From: Nocardioides humi
Lineage (GTDB): Bacteria > Actinomycetota > Actinomycetes > Propionibacteriales > Nocardioidaceae
Assembly: GCF_006494775.1 (NCBI RefSeq)
Contig: NZ_CP041146.1
Coordinates: 1,860,001-1,924,000 of the forward strand
Length of the DNA: 64,000 bases
Direction: 5' to 3'
Shown here: in pieces, positions 51,098 to 59,916 of the stretch
Position numbering within the stretch: the first letter of the stretch is position 1
Layout: each line of letters starts with the position of its first letter
Made by a program: the position numbers and the translations under genes
The notes under the pieces: generated by a model
The model's database searches: none
Told to the model about the DNA's origin: nothing
The model's input: only the letters and a program-made list of their open reading frames with translations

Positions 51098-52384
51098 ATG
51101 AGCCTGGATGACTACCTTGAGAAGAAGGTTCGCGAGCACGGTCGAGGGAGTGCCGTCTCCTTCATCCCAGAGCCCGACCCCGAGCCGCTGTTCTGCCCGA
51201 TCATCTCCGTCGACGACCACTGTCTCGAGCCGGCCAACCTGTTCGAGGACCGCATGCCGGCGAAGTTCAAGGACGCCGCGCCCTTCTGCAAGGAGATGGA
51301 CGACGGCGCCCCCTGGTGGCACATCGAGGGCGCCCGGGTGCCCATCCTGCTCGTCAACGGAGCCTCGGGCCGGCCGATGAACGAGTGGGCCATCTCCGCC
51401 GCCCGCCTCGACGAGATGCGCACCGCCATCTGGGATCCGGCCGCCCGCGTGCACGACATGGACCTGGTTGGCGTCTGGGCCCAGTTGTGCTTCCCCTCCC
51501 TCGTGTGGGGCTTCGCGGGCAAGCGGTTCTCGCAGATGAAGGACCAAGAGCTCGGCTTGGCCTCGCTGCGTGCCTACAACGACTGGATGATCGACGAATG
51601 GTGCGCCGCCGCCCCGGAGCGCTACATCCCCTGCCAGCTCCCCTGGTTGTCCGATGCCGAGGTCGCCGCCCAGTTGATCTATGAGAACGCCGCGCGCGGG
51701 TTCAGGTCGGTCAGCTTCTCCGAGAATCCCGAGCCCCTCGGCTTCCCGAACGTCTACAGCAGCACGTGGGACCCGTTCTTCAAGGCCTGCGAGGAGACCG
51801 GGACCGTGATCAACCTGCACGTCGGGTCGTCCGGCGTGTCCCAGGTCCCCACCTCCGACTCCGCGGAGGAGGTGACCGTTGCCCTCTTCCCAGTCAGTGG
51901 TCTCGAGGCACTGATGGACTGGGTCTACTCGGGCGTGTGTCTCCGCTTCCCGAAGCTGAAGATCGCCCTCTCCGAGGCGGGCGTCTCCTGGGTTCCGATG
52001 GCGCTCGAGCGGCTTGCCCGCGCCTACCGGCAGCGCGAGGGCGGCGGCAAGGGCTGGCCGGACGACGCCCCCACGCCCATGGACCTGGTGCGCCGGAACT
52101 TCTACTTCACCTCCATCGAGGACCCATCGGCGTTCCAGCGCCTCGACCTCATCGGTGAGGACAACGTCATGGTCGAGACCGACTACCCCCACTACGACAG
52201 CACCTGGCCCGACTGCCAGGAGATGATCCGCGGGGAGATGCAGCACCTCGATCCCGCCGTGGTCCGCAAGGTCTGCTTCGAGAACGCTGCACGGGTGTAC
52301 AACCACCCGTTGCCGCCTGAGGAGCTGATCGCGCGGTCCGAGACCGGCAGGGCCGCTGCCCTGGCCGAGGCCGCCGCAGTCTGA
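51098..52384 (+). CDS. Amidohydrolase family protein (ACMSD-like decarboxylase/hydrolase)
   Basis: This 428-residue metal-dependent hydrolase is of the amidohydrolase_2 type with the variant N-terminal motif SVDDHCLEP, INLHVGSSG in the middle, ALSEAGVSWVP and VETDYPHYDSTWP near the end, which provides the late Asp. Related proteins (gamma-resorcylate and ACMS decarboxylases) split C-C bonds without O2; others hydrolyse lactones or esters. Its own promoter region is upstream and a strong hairpin at 52405-52446 follows. Substrate is open. Confidence 0.85.
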   Translation: MSLDDYLEKKVREHGRGSAVSFIPEPDPEPLFCPIISVDDHCLEPANLFEDRMPAKFKDAAPFCKEMDDGAPWWHIEGARVPILLVNGASGRPMNEWAISAARLDEMRTAIWDPAARVHDMDLVGVWAQLCFPSLVWGFAGKRFSQMKDQELGLASLRAYNDWMIDEWCAAAPERYIPCQLPWLSDAEVAAQLIYENAARGFRSVSFSENPEPLGFPNVYSSTWDPFFKACEETGTVINLHVGSSGVSQVPTSDSAEEVTVALFPVSGLEALMDWVYSGVCLRFPKLKIALSEAGVSWVPMALERLARAYRQREGGGKGWPDDAPTPMDLVRRNFYFTSIEDPSAFQRLDLIGEDNVMVETDYPHYDSTWPDCQEMIRGEMQHLDPAVVRKVCFENAARVYNHPLPPEELIARSETGRAAALAEAAAV

Positions 52385-52404
52385 GGAGAGTCACCTCGAC
52401 GACA

Positions 52405-52446
52405 GAGGGCTGGTCGGGGAACCACAACGGTTCTCCACCAGCCCTC
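52405..52446 (+). terminator. Strong hairpin, terminator or attenuator
   Basis: GAGGGCTGGT (52405-52414) pairs perfectly with ACCAGCCCTC (52437-52446). Between them GGGGAACC and GGTTCTCC extend the stem with one G-T pair around a 5-base loop, giving about 18 pairs in all. No T-run follows, as is usual in high-GC actinobacteria. It lies between the amidohydrolase and dehydrogenase genes. Confidence 0.75.
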
Positions 52447-52481
52447 TTCGCTCGCTGAACCCCACACCCAAGGAGCTTTGC

Positions 52482-53468
52482 TTGACCGACCAGATGTGGG
52501 CCTACCGCCTACAGACTCCGACGCTACTCGCCCAGACCACCGCCCCCATGCCCTCCGCCGACACCCTGGTCGATGGTGAGGTTCTCGTACGACTTCTCGC
52601 CGGCGGCATCTGCGGCAGCGACCTCCCCTACTTCAAGGGCGACCACAACCCGGTGATCCCGATGGTGGACGAGTCGAACTATGCCGAGGCTCCGGCCGGC
52701 GCGTCTCTCCATGAGATCGTGGGGGAGGTCGTCGCCAGTCGGGACTCCACCCTCGCTGAGGGTTCACGGGTCGTGGGTTGGGCCACCGCGATGGACGGAC
52801 TGGCCGAGTATGTCGTCACCCAGGGCAGCAGTCTGGCGATATACGACTCCGCGCTCCTGCCGACCTCGGCGGTGATGCTGCAGCCACTCGCCTGCGTCAT
52901 CTACGCGGTCGAGCAGATGGGTCCGGTCAAGGACGAGCGGGTTGCGGTCCTGGGCCTGGGCCCCATCGGACTGTTGTTCAGCCACGTGCTCAAGACAGCC
53001 GGCGCGGGCGAGGTCAGCGGGGTCGACAAGATCGACCGTAGCGACGTCGCGCAGACTTTCCTGATCGACCAGCCGGTCCACTCCACCGTGAGCCGATGGG
53101 CCAGCAGGCCGGCCGGAACCACAGGCCCCACACGGCTCGTGGAGGCGATCGGCCATCAGGTCAACACGTTGACCAGCGCCGTGCGCGCGATCGAGCCGCA
53201 CGGCGAGATCTACTACTTCGGCGTCCCCGACGATCAGGTCTACCCCTTTCCGATGTGGGACTTCCTGCGCAAGAACCTCGTCTTGCGCTCGGGCACGACC
53301 TACGAGCGCAGGGCGATGCTGCACCGAGCCGGCGAGTACATCCAGCGCCATCCGGAACTCCTCGACGCCTATGTCACCGACGTCTATCCGATCGACGACG
53401 CCCAGAAGGCGTTCGAGAGTGCCACGGCTCCCGCACGCGGGCGTCTCAAGATCGTTCTCGAGGTCTGA
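52482..53468 (+). CDS. Medium-chain (zinc-type) dehydrogenase/reductase
   Basis: This 328-residue MDR enzyme keeps GGICGSDLPYF (catalytic zinc Cys near 43), HEIVGEVV, and the nucleotide motif LGLGPIGLLF near 165, but lacks the four-cysteine structural zinc lobe. It resembles short sorbitol- or threonine-type dehydrogenases and would oxidise a ring alcohol or reduce a ketone. The probable start is TTG 52482 with AAGGAG 7 bases ahead; ATG 52494 is possible. A ThDP enzyme gene follows after 69 bases. Confidence 0.82.
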   Translation: MTDQMWAYRLQTPTLLAQTTAPMPSADTLVDGEVLVRLLAGGICGSDLPYFKGDHNPVIPMVDESNYAEAPAGASLHEIVGEVVASRDSTLAEGSRVVGWATAMDGLAEYVVTQGSSLAIYDSALLPTSAVMLQPLACVIYAVEQMGPVKDERVAVLGLGPIGLLFSHVLKTAGAGEVSGVDKIDRSDVAQTFLIDQPVHSTVSRWASRPAGTTGPTRLVEAIGHQVNTLTSAVRAIEPHGEIYYFGVPDDQVYPFPMWDFLRKNLVLRSGTTYERRAMLHRAGEYIQRHPELLDAYVTDVYPIDDAQKAFESATAPARGRLKIVLEV

Positions 53469-53537
53469 ACGAGCCGCTGTGGCGCTGTACCGCCGTCGGC
53501 ACGACACGCAACCACCAGCGAAGAACGGAGTTCTTTC

Positions 53538-55157
53538 ATGCCCTTGGTCCACGAAACCGTCGCTACTGCACTGTTGGACAGCGGGATGACGACGATGTTC
53601 GGTGTTCTCGGCGACGCCAACATGGTCTACGTTCACGACTTCACCGAGGGGGGCGGCAACTACCTCGCCGCTGCGGAGGAGCGCGCCGCCGTCATGATGG
53701 CGATCGGTGCGGCGCAGCTCACCGGCTCGGTGGGCGTCGCCACGGTCACCCACGGCCCCGGGCTGACCAACGCCTTCACCTCGCTGGTCGAAGCGGTACG
53801 TGGTCGGGTTCCCCTCCTTCTGCTCACCGGCGAGACGCCGCCGGTCCACGACTACGTGCAAGCGATCGACATCCCGACCGTGGTCAATGCCACCGGGGCC
53901 ACCTATCGACGGGTGCTCGACCCCGCACACACCTACCACGACGTTTGCCAAGCGCTGCGTGAGGCTCGGGCCGCACGCCTGCCCGTCGTCCTCGACGTGC
54001 CCTACCGGCTCCTGTGGGAGGAGAGCGCGAGAAGCGGTCGTCCCGCGGTGCCTCGGCCGCGGCAGGCCGTCTCGCCGGGCGAGGACGCAATGGACGCCGC
54101 CCTCGGGATCATCGCCTCCGCCAGCAGGCCCGTGGTTCTTGCCGGCCGCGGCGCCACAGCCCCCGCCGCCCGCGACGCGCTACTCCGGCTGTCCGAACGT
54201 CTGGGCGCCCCGGTGGCCACCTCTCTGATGGGCCGCGACCTGTTCAAGGGCGAGCCGTGGGACCTCGGCGTCCTGGGAACCGTCAGTCACGACATCGCGA
54301 TCGACACCGTCGGCAGCTCCGACTGCGTCATCGCCTTCGGAGCCAGCCTGAACAAATACACCTCTTCCCACGGCTGGCTCTACGACGGACGCGCAGTGAT
54401 TCAGGTCGACAACGACCCAGAACGTATCGGCCGACATGCTGGGGCGACGACCGGCGTGGTGGGAGATGCGGAGTCTGTGGCGCTCGCGATGGTCGAGGCA
54501 CTAGACAGCATCGGGCACTCCCCCTCAGGCTTCCGTTCCCAGGCACTCGCCGACCGGTTGGCGGCCCGTGACCCGCGTGCCGACTTCAAGGACACCAGCG
54601 GCGCTGAGTACGTCGATGCCCGAACGGCCATGATCCGTCTCGACGAGGTGTTGCCCCCGGATCGTCTCGTCGTCAGCGACGTCGGCCGCTTCGTCATCGC
54701 TCCCTGGAAGTACCTGCACGTGTCTCATCCGGGGGACTTCGCGCATACCGCCAACTTCGGGTCGATCGGGCTCGGCCTCGCCGCGGCCGCCGGCGCGTCG
54801 GCCGTGCGGACCGATCGGATCACCGTCGCCGTCGTCGGCGACGGTGGCCTGATGATGAGCCTGGCCGAGATCGCCACCGTCGTACGGCACTCGCTGCCGC
54901 TGGTCGTCGTGGTGGTCAACGACACCTGCTACGGCGCCGAATGGGCCCAGCTGGAGAAGTTCGGCATCGATCCGAGGATGTCGCTCTTCGACTGGCCGTC
55001 CTTCGCGGAGGTGGCTCGGTCCATGGGAGCTCACGCCGTCACCGCGCGCACCGAGAACGAGCTCGACGTCGTGGCCGAGCACATCTCACGCGGCGAGCTC
55101 CCGCTGGTGGTCGACCTCCGCATCGACCCCGCTGTCGAGATCGGCGACGTGCGCTGA
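53538..55157 (+). CDS. Thiamine-diphosphate-dependent enzyme, copy 2
   Basis: Like the gene at 38213-39832 this is exactly 539 residues. It has LGDANMVYVHD, the activating glutamate (Glu48 in AAEERAA), THGPGLTN, RPVVLAGRGA, NFGSIGLGLAAAAG and the PP-domain GDGGLMMS with Asn in VVVNDTCYGAEW. The two are clearly paralogues. ThDP enzymes of this group decarboxylate 2-keto acids or cut 1,2-diones, as in cyclohexane-1,2-dione hydrolase. Immediately upstream is an MDR dehydrogenase that could make the dione. The start is ATG 53538; the gene ends at the 55183-55219 hairpin. Confidence 0.88.
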   Translation: MPLVHETVATALLDSGMTTMFGVLGDANMVYVHDFTEGGGNYLAAAEERAAVMMAIGAAQLTGSVGVATVTHGPGLTNAFTSLVEAVRGRVPLLLLTGETPPVHDYVQAIDIPTVVNATGATYRRVLDPAHTYHDVCQALREARAARLPVVLDVPYRLLWEESARSGRPAVPRPRQAVSPGEDAMDAALGIIASASRPVVLAGRGATAPAARDALLRLSERLGAPVATSLMGRDLFKGEPWDLGVLGTVSHDIAIDTVGSSDCVIAFGASLNKYTSSHGWLYDGRAVIQVDNDPERIGRHAGATTGVVGDAESVALAMVEALDSIGHSPSGFRSQALADRLAARDPRADFKDTSGAEYVDARTAMIRLDEVLPPDRLVVSDVGRFVIAPWKYLHVSHPGDFAHTANFGSIGLGLAAAAGASAVRTDRITVAVVGDGGLMMSLAEIATVVRHSLPLVVVVVNDTCYGAEWAQLEKFGIDPRMSLFDWPSFAEVARSMGAHAVTARTENELDVVAEHISRGELPLVVDLRIDPAVEIGDVR

Positions 55158-55182
55158 TCGCTCGCGTCTTGCACGCAAGCAC

Positions 55183-55219
55183 ATACGGCGGTGGAGACCT
55201 CGAGACTCCACCGCCGTAT
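55183..55219. terminator. Bidirectional terminator hairpin
   Basis: ATACGGCGGTGGAG (55183-55196) and CTCCACCGCCGTAT (55206-55219) form a perfect 14-pair stem with a 9-base loop. It sits between the convergent ThDP enzyme (ends 55157) and livF (ends 55258), so it can stop both transcripts. Confidence 0.88.
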
Positions 55220-55257
55220 TCGCGCATCGGACCTCGGTCCGGCCTGAGACGTACTGG

Positions 55258-55949
55258 TCAGAGGTACAGAGCCTGCAGCTCCCGCTCGTTGAACTCGGGG
55301 GATTGGTGATCGAGGGAATGGATCTCTCCCCGCGCCATCGCGTAGGCGTGTTGGGAGATCCGGAGCGCGGCGCGACCGTTCTGCTCGATGAGCAAGATGG
55401 CCTGACCCCGTAGCGCAAGCTGCTCGATACCCCCCAGCACCGCCTTGACGACGATCGGCGCCAGGCCCAGACTCGGCTCGTCGAGCACCAGCACCTTCGG
55501 GTCGCACATCAGCGCTCGGGCGATCGCCACCATCTGCTGCTCGCCGCCGGAGAGTTGATTGCCCCCACGGTCCTGAAAGCGCTCGATCGCCGGAAACAGC
55601 TCGATGATCGACGCGAGGCGCTCCTCGGCCTCGCGCTTGTTGCCACGCGCGCCGAGCCAGATGTTCTCCAGCGCGCTGAGCGAGCCGTAGACACGACGGC
55701 TCTCGGGCACCAGGGCGATGCCGGCCCGAGATCGCGTTGCCGCACCTGCCCGGGAGAGATCCTTGCCATCCAGCACGATCCGCCCGCCGGAAGGCTTGAC
55801 CAGACCGGCCAGGGCGTTGACCAGGGAGGACTTGCCAGCGCCGTTGCGGCCGATGAGGCAGGTGATGCCTCCCCCGGAACGCTCAGCGTGGCGCCGCGGA
55901 CGGCCTCGATGCCTTTGTAGGAGACCGAGAGGTCTGTGATGTCAAGCAT
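55258..55949 (-). pseudogene. livF: Branched-chain-type ABC transporter ATP-binding protein, one frameshift (likely sequence error)
   Basis: Read across one break the product is about 230 residues, normal for LivF: MLDITDLSVSYKGIEAVRGATLSVPG, then in the other frame ITCLIGRNGAGKS (Walker A), VPESRRVYGSLSALEN, LSGGEQQM (signature) and LVLDEPSLGLAP (Walker B). The frame is lost at the C-run 55871-55875; a sixth C gives VPGGGITCLIG. It energises the importer with the fused permease-ATPase, whose gene overlaps it by 8 bases. The start is ATG 55949. Confidence 0.85.
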
Positions 55950-57642
55950 CGACGGCTCCTGCTGGCTCTCCGACCTCAGCGGCCGTGTGGTCGTCCTCGG
56001 CTCCGATGTACGCCGAGATGACGACGGGGTTGTTGATGATCTCGTCGGGCGGCCCGTCGGCGATCGTGGAGCCGAAGTTCTGCACCAGGACACGCGACGA
56101 GATCGAGCAGATCCACGACACGTTGTGGTCGATCACCAAGACACCGATGCCACGCGCCGCGACACCGCGGACGATGTCGGCCAACGCGTCGGCCTCCGAC
56201 TCCGGCATTCCGGCTGCAGGCTCGTCGAGCAGGATGAACTTCGGCTCGGTGGCCAGCGCTCGGGCGATCTCGACGCGCCGCTGATGAGAGTAAGGGAGCT
56301 CGGTGGCGATCCGGTCCACATCTTCGAGGCAGCCCGCGAGCTCCAGCGCGGCCAGCGCGCACCTCGCATCGTTCAGCTCGTTGCGACGGGCGCGACTTCG
56401 GCCCGAACTGGCGGCGAGGAGCACGTTCTCCCAGACAGTGGCCTCGGCGAAGAGCCGGCAGGTCTGGAAGGTCCGGGCCACACCCTCGCGCTCGACCTTG
56501 TACGACGGAAGGGTCTCGATCCGCTTGTCGCCGACCGTGATCGTTCCTTCGTCCAGCAGCGAAACGCCGGCGATGAGGTTCAGGGCTGTCGTCTTGCCCG
56601 CTCCGTTCGGCCCGATCAGACCGACAACCTGCCCCGGTTGCACCTCGAGCGAGACATCGCTGACCGCCTTCACAGCGCCGAAGCTGCGGGTGATCTTCCG
56701 CGCCACCAGAGGGTCTCGGGAGGAGCGGGATTGGGGAGCGAACCGCTCGGAGGGAGACTCGCGCTCCGCCAGCGAGTCCACGCTCGGCGGCTTGCGGAGC
56801 CAACGGGTGACTCTCGAGGCGTCGATCGGCACCACCTGCACGATGCCGCGGGGAAGGAACAACATGATCACCAATGTGACGACAGCCACCACGATGGAGG
56901 CGAAGGTGGCATAGCTGCTGAACACCAGTGGAAGGGCCACGACGACGAACGTGCCGACGATCGGCCCCAGGAATGAGCGTGAGCCGCCGATGACGATGCA
57001 GGACAGCACGGTGATGACGAGGGAGAAGCCGTAGATGGTGGAGTCCACCACGAACTGGTTGCCCGCTTGGGCGGCGCCCGCCAGGCCGCCGAGCCCAGCG
57101 CTGACAACGACCGCCACGAACTTGTTCGACGCGACGTTGATGCCGATCGAGGCGGCCGCGATCTCGTCGTGAAAGGCCGCACGTTGTCGACGACCGAGCT
57201 TGGACAGCTCGAGGGCGACGCAGAAGCCCGCGACGACCACGGCCAGGATGACGAGCCAGGTGGTGGTTGCCCACAGCGGGATTCCGACGATCCCGAGATA
57301 GCCACCGGTCACGTTCGTCCAGGCGAACGCGACAGTCTGCACGATCATGACGAAGGCGAGGGTCGCGATGGCCTGGTAGGCACCGCGGAGCTTCTCGATC
57401 AGCCTGCCGAGGACGGCCCCGACGACCATGGCGACCAGGATCCCCGCGAGCACGGCCGGCATCGCGGGCCAGCCGTGGTTGACGGTCAGGATCGCCGTCG
57501 TATACGCGCCGATGCCCATGAACCCGACCGTGGCGATCGAGTACACGCCTGCTCGCAGGACGACGTACATGCTGTACGTCGCGAGGAGGGTCAGCAGGTA
57601 GGCCTGAACGAAGGCGTCACCGGTGATGGCGGACAGATTCAT
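55942..57642 (-). CDS. Fused ABC permease-ATPase (LivM-LivG fusion)
   Basis: One 566-residue protein contains a LivM-type permease (residues 1 to about 270: GAYTTAILTV, GRLIEKLRGAYQAIATLAF, VIGGSRSFLGPIVG) and a LivG-type ATPase (about 312-560: Walker A GPNGAGKT at 344-351, signature variant LPYSHQRRVEIA, Walker B FILLDEPAAG). A roughly 40-residue charged linker (KPPSVDSLAERESPSERF) joins them. The start ATG 57642 overlaps the livH stop (ATGA). Such fusions keep permease and ATPase at fixed ratio. They are found in some organic-acid Liv systems. Transport partner genes: livH, livF and the binding protein at 49630. Confidence 0.9.
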   Translation of the reverse strand: MNLSAITGDAFVQAYLLTLLATYSMYVVLRAGVYSIATVGFMGIGAYTTAILTVNHGWPAMPAVLAGILVAMVVGAVLGRLIEKLRGAYQAIATLAFVMIVQTVAFAWTNVTGGYLGIVGIPLWATTTWLVILAVVVAGFCVALELSKLGRRQRAAFHDEIAAASIGINVASNKFVAVVVSAGLGGLAGAAQAGNQFVVDSTIYGFSLVITVLSCIVIGGSRSFLGPIVGTFVVVALPLVFSSYATFASIVVAVVTLVIMLFLPRGIVQVVPIDASRVTRWLRKPPSVDSLAERESPSERFAPQSRSSRDPLVARKITRSFGAVKAVSDVSLEVQPGQVVGLIGPNGAGKTTALNLIAGVSLLDEGTITVGDKRIETLPSYKVEREGVARTFQTCRLFAEATVWENVLLAASSGRSRARRNELNDARCALAALELAGCLEDVDRIATELPYSHQRRVEIARALATEPKFILLDEPAAGMPESEADALADIVRGVAARGIGVLVIDHNVSWICSISSRVLVQNFGSTIADGPPDEIINNPVVISAYIGAEDDHTAAEVGEPAGAVDA

Positions 57643-58547
57643 GTGCGGGTGACCCCCTGGGTGTAGCTCCGCTGGCCGAAAAGACCAGACGGCCGCAGGA
57701 ACAAGGTGACGAAGAGCAGGCCGTAGACGATGATGTTGACGACGGGCTGGCTGTAGAACGAGCCGGCGACCTGGAAGACGATCCCCATCACGAACGAGGC
57801 GACGGCGGTCCCCAGCACGCTCCCGAGCCCGCCGACTGTTGCGATCACGAAGCCGATGATCAGGTAGCTCTCCCAGATCGAGACATTGATGTTGCTGTAC
57901 TTCACCCCGATGAGCACGCCAGCGACGCCCGTGAATGCGCCCGCCGCGAAGAAGGTCCACGCGCTGACGACGCCAGGACGGACCCCGACGGCGGCCGCCA
58001 TCGAACGGTCCTCGGCGACTGCGCGCACCTTCGCTCCTGCCGAGGTCCGGTTGATCGCCCAATACAGCAGGAGGCCGAAGGCAGCCGTGACGGCCAGGAG
58101 CACGATGTCGATGCGCGAGACGAAGCCGAACGCGGGTGCGGTGAACCACCCGTCGTTGTTGAAGGCGTAGGGCTCGTGACCGACCCGGTTCACCAGCAGC
58201 CCGAGCACGACGGTGCCGAAGGCGAGGGTCACGACCAGCGGCGCGAAGTCGCTGCCGACCACCTGTCCGCCGCCGTGAGCGCGGTCCGCAGGACGCACGA
58301 CGAGCACGTCCATGACCACGGTGAGGATGCCCGCCGCGACACCGGCACCGAGGATCGAGACGATCAGTGGAGCGTCCAGGGTGTTGTCGAAGTAGATTCC
58401 GACGAAGCCGCCGACGACAAGGATCGCCCCCTGCGCAAGGTTGACGATCTTGAAGGTGCCGTAGAGCAGGGTGAAACCGGTTGTGAACAGCAGGTACACA
58501 CACCCGGCGATCACACCGTTGAACAACAGTTCGACGATCAGGCCCAC
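57639..58547 (-). CDS. livH: Branched-chain-type ABC transporter permease (LivH)
   Basis: This 302-residue integral membrane protein has about eight helices and the LivH family features: LLFNGVIAGCVYLLFTTGFTLLYGTFKIVNLAQGA (in part) at the N-terminus, the EDRSMAAAVGV cytoplasmic loop, and GGLGSVLGTAVASFVMG. It forms one half of the pore with the fused LivM-LivG protein. The start is GTG 58547 with AAGGAGG 10 bases ahead. It is first gene of the minus operon livH-livMG-livF. Confidence 0.9.
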   Translation of the reverse strand: MGLIVELLFNGVIAGCVYLLFTTGFTLLYGTFKIVNLAQGAILVVGGFVGIYFDNTLDAPLIVSILGAGVAAGILTVVMDVLVVRPADRAHGGGQVVGSDFAPLVVTLAFGTVVLGLLVNRVGHEPYAFNNDGWFTAPAFGFVSRIDIVLLAVTAAFGLLLYWAINRTSAGAKVRAVAEDRSMAAAVGVRPGVVSAWTFFAAGAFTGVAGVLIGVKYSNINVSIWESYLIIGFVIATVGGLGSVLGTAVASFVMGIVFQVAGSFYSQPVVNIIVYGLLFVTLFLRPSGLFGQRSYTQGVTRT

Positions 58548-58764
58548 GTCGTCGGAACCTCCTTCGGCTTGTAACGCGTCGGCGCTCCCGGATGCGCCAC
58601 CGTCGGCGACTCAGCGTCGAGAAGACGAACAGCCACCCTTGATAATGCAAGATATTTGACCACAGATCGTTTGCGACTGCAATGCATGTCACATCAAGAT
58701 CTGCTAGACATGTGGTCAAAGATCAAATTTGGTCGACCATCGATCCGACAACGAGAGGTGAGCT
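58548..58764. promoter_or_regulatory. Divergent promoter region of the liv operon and a Zn dehydrogenase
   Basis: This gap of 217 bases is AT-rich and packed with repeats: TTTGACCACAGATCG (58655-58669), GATCAAATTTGGTCGA (58721-58736) and TGTGGTCAAAGATC between them. The last two overlap as inverted copies of the TGACCAAA element. Two regulator dimers could bind here and control both directions. Confidence 0.5.
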
Positions 58765-59841
58765 GTGCGCGCATTTGTGATCGAGGAGCTGGGCCGGTTC
58801 GGCGTCCGCGACGACGTCGAGACGCTCGACTGCGGACCGGACGAGATCCGCGTCGCGATCAAGGCGGCCGGCGTATGCCGAACCGATCTGTCAGCGACCG
58901 ACGGCAAGTGGCCGACCAAGCTCCCTCTGGTCGCCGGGCACGAGGGTTCCGGCGTGATCGTCGAGGTGGGTGCCAATGTGACCGACCGCCGGGTCGGTCA
59001 GCACGTCATGATCGACTCCCCGGCCTGCGGGCAGTGCTACCTGTGCACGCACGGCGCGCCCACACTGTGCGAGAAGCGGGACCTCTCCGGCACCGGCGTC
59101 CGATTCCGGCTCGCCGACGGCACACCAGTCCAGTCGATGATCGGGCGCGGCACGTGGTCTCAGGAGCTGATCGTCCACTGGACCGCCGGCATCGTCATGC
59201 CCGAGGGCGTGCCGTACGAGATCTCGAGCATCATCGGCTGCGCGGTGCGCACGGGAACCGGACAGGTCATCAACGTCGCCCGCCCCGAGGTCGGCGCCAG
59301 TGCCCTCTTCTTCGGCGGGGGCGGCATCGGTGCCTGCGCTGTGATGGGCGCGCGGCTCTCCGGCTGCGGCGTCATCGCCGTCGTCGAGCCGGCGCTGCCC
59401 AAGCACGATGCGCTGCGCGCGTTCGGCGCCACGCACGTCATCACGCCCGAGCAGGTGGGAGACGCCATCCACGATCTCACCGACGGCCGGGGTTTCGACT
59501 ACGTCTTCGAGAACGTGGGCCGACCGGAGACGATCCGCGCCGCATGGGACGCCACCCGCATCCACGGGACCACCGTCGTCACCGGACTGGGCGGGACCGA
59601 GGGACGCGTCGAGTTCGACCTCAACGAGCTCTCGGTGCACGCCAAGACCCTGATCGGCAACGTCGGCGGTGACTGCCTGCCCCAGCGCGACCCGGCACGG
59701 TTCGCAGAGCTGTATCTGCTGGGCAAGCTCGACCTCGACCGGCTCGTCACCGACCGGATCACGATGGACGACCTCCCCACGGCGCTGAAGGCACTCGACA
59801 CCGATCCCCACGTCCTGCGACAGGTCGCGCTCTTCGACTGA
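58765..59841 (+). CDS. Zinc-dependent alcohol dehydrogenase
   Basis: This 358-residue class III-like Zn dehydrogenase has the catalytic Cys in AAGVCRTDLSA near 37, AGHEGSGV, structural zinc cysteines in CGQCYLCTHGAPTLC, and the nucleotide motif GGGGIGACAVMGA near 190. It oxidises a primary or secondary alcohol with NAD. Translation begins at GTG 58765 with GAGAGGTGA ahead. It stands alone on the plus strand, controlled from the repeat-rich region shared with livH. A GC hairpin follows. Confidence 0.88.
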   Translation: MRAFVIEELGRFGVRDDVETLDCGPDEIRVAIKAAGVCRTDLSATDGKWPTKLPLVAGHEGSGVIVEVGANVTDRRVGQHVMIDSPACGQCYLCTHGAPTLCEKRDLSGTGVRFRLADGTPVQSMIGRGTWSQELIVHWTAGIVMPEGVPYEISSIIGCAVRTGTGQVINVARPEVGASALFFGGGGIGACAVMGARLSGCGVIAVVEPALPKHDALRAFGATHVITPEQVGDAIHDLTDGRGFDYVFENVGRPETIRAAWDATRIHGTTVVTGLGGTEGRVEFDLNELSVHAKTLIGNVGGDCLPQRDPARFAELYLLGKLDLDRLVTDRITMDDLPTALKALDTDPHVLRQVALFD

Positions 59842-59844
59842 TCA

Positions 59845-59894
59845 GCCTCGCGCGCGCCTCCGGCCGGCGCCGCGTGGCGCGCGTGGCGCGAGGC
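59845..59894. terminator. GC-rich hairpin between convergent genes
   Basis: GCCTCGCGC (59845-59853) pairs with GCGCGAGGC (59886-59894), with further GC-rich pairing possible in the 32-base loop. It lies between the convergent Zn dehydrogenase (ends 59841) and cyclase-family gene (ends 59917). Confidence 0.55.
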
Positions 59895-59916
59895 CCGAAG
59901 GGCGGCCGGTCTCCCT

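Noticed and set aside
55942..58719. A single 925-codon minus-strand protein through livH and the fused transporter
   Set aside because: The first part is an out-of-frame reading of livH. The real protein starts at ATG 57642, overlapping the livH stop.
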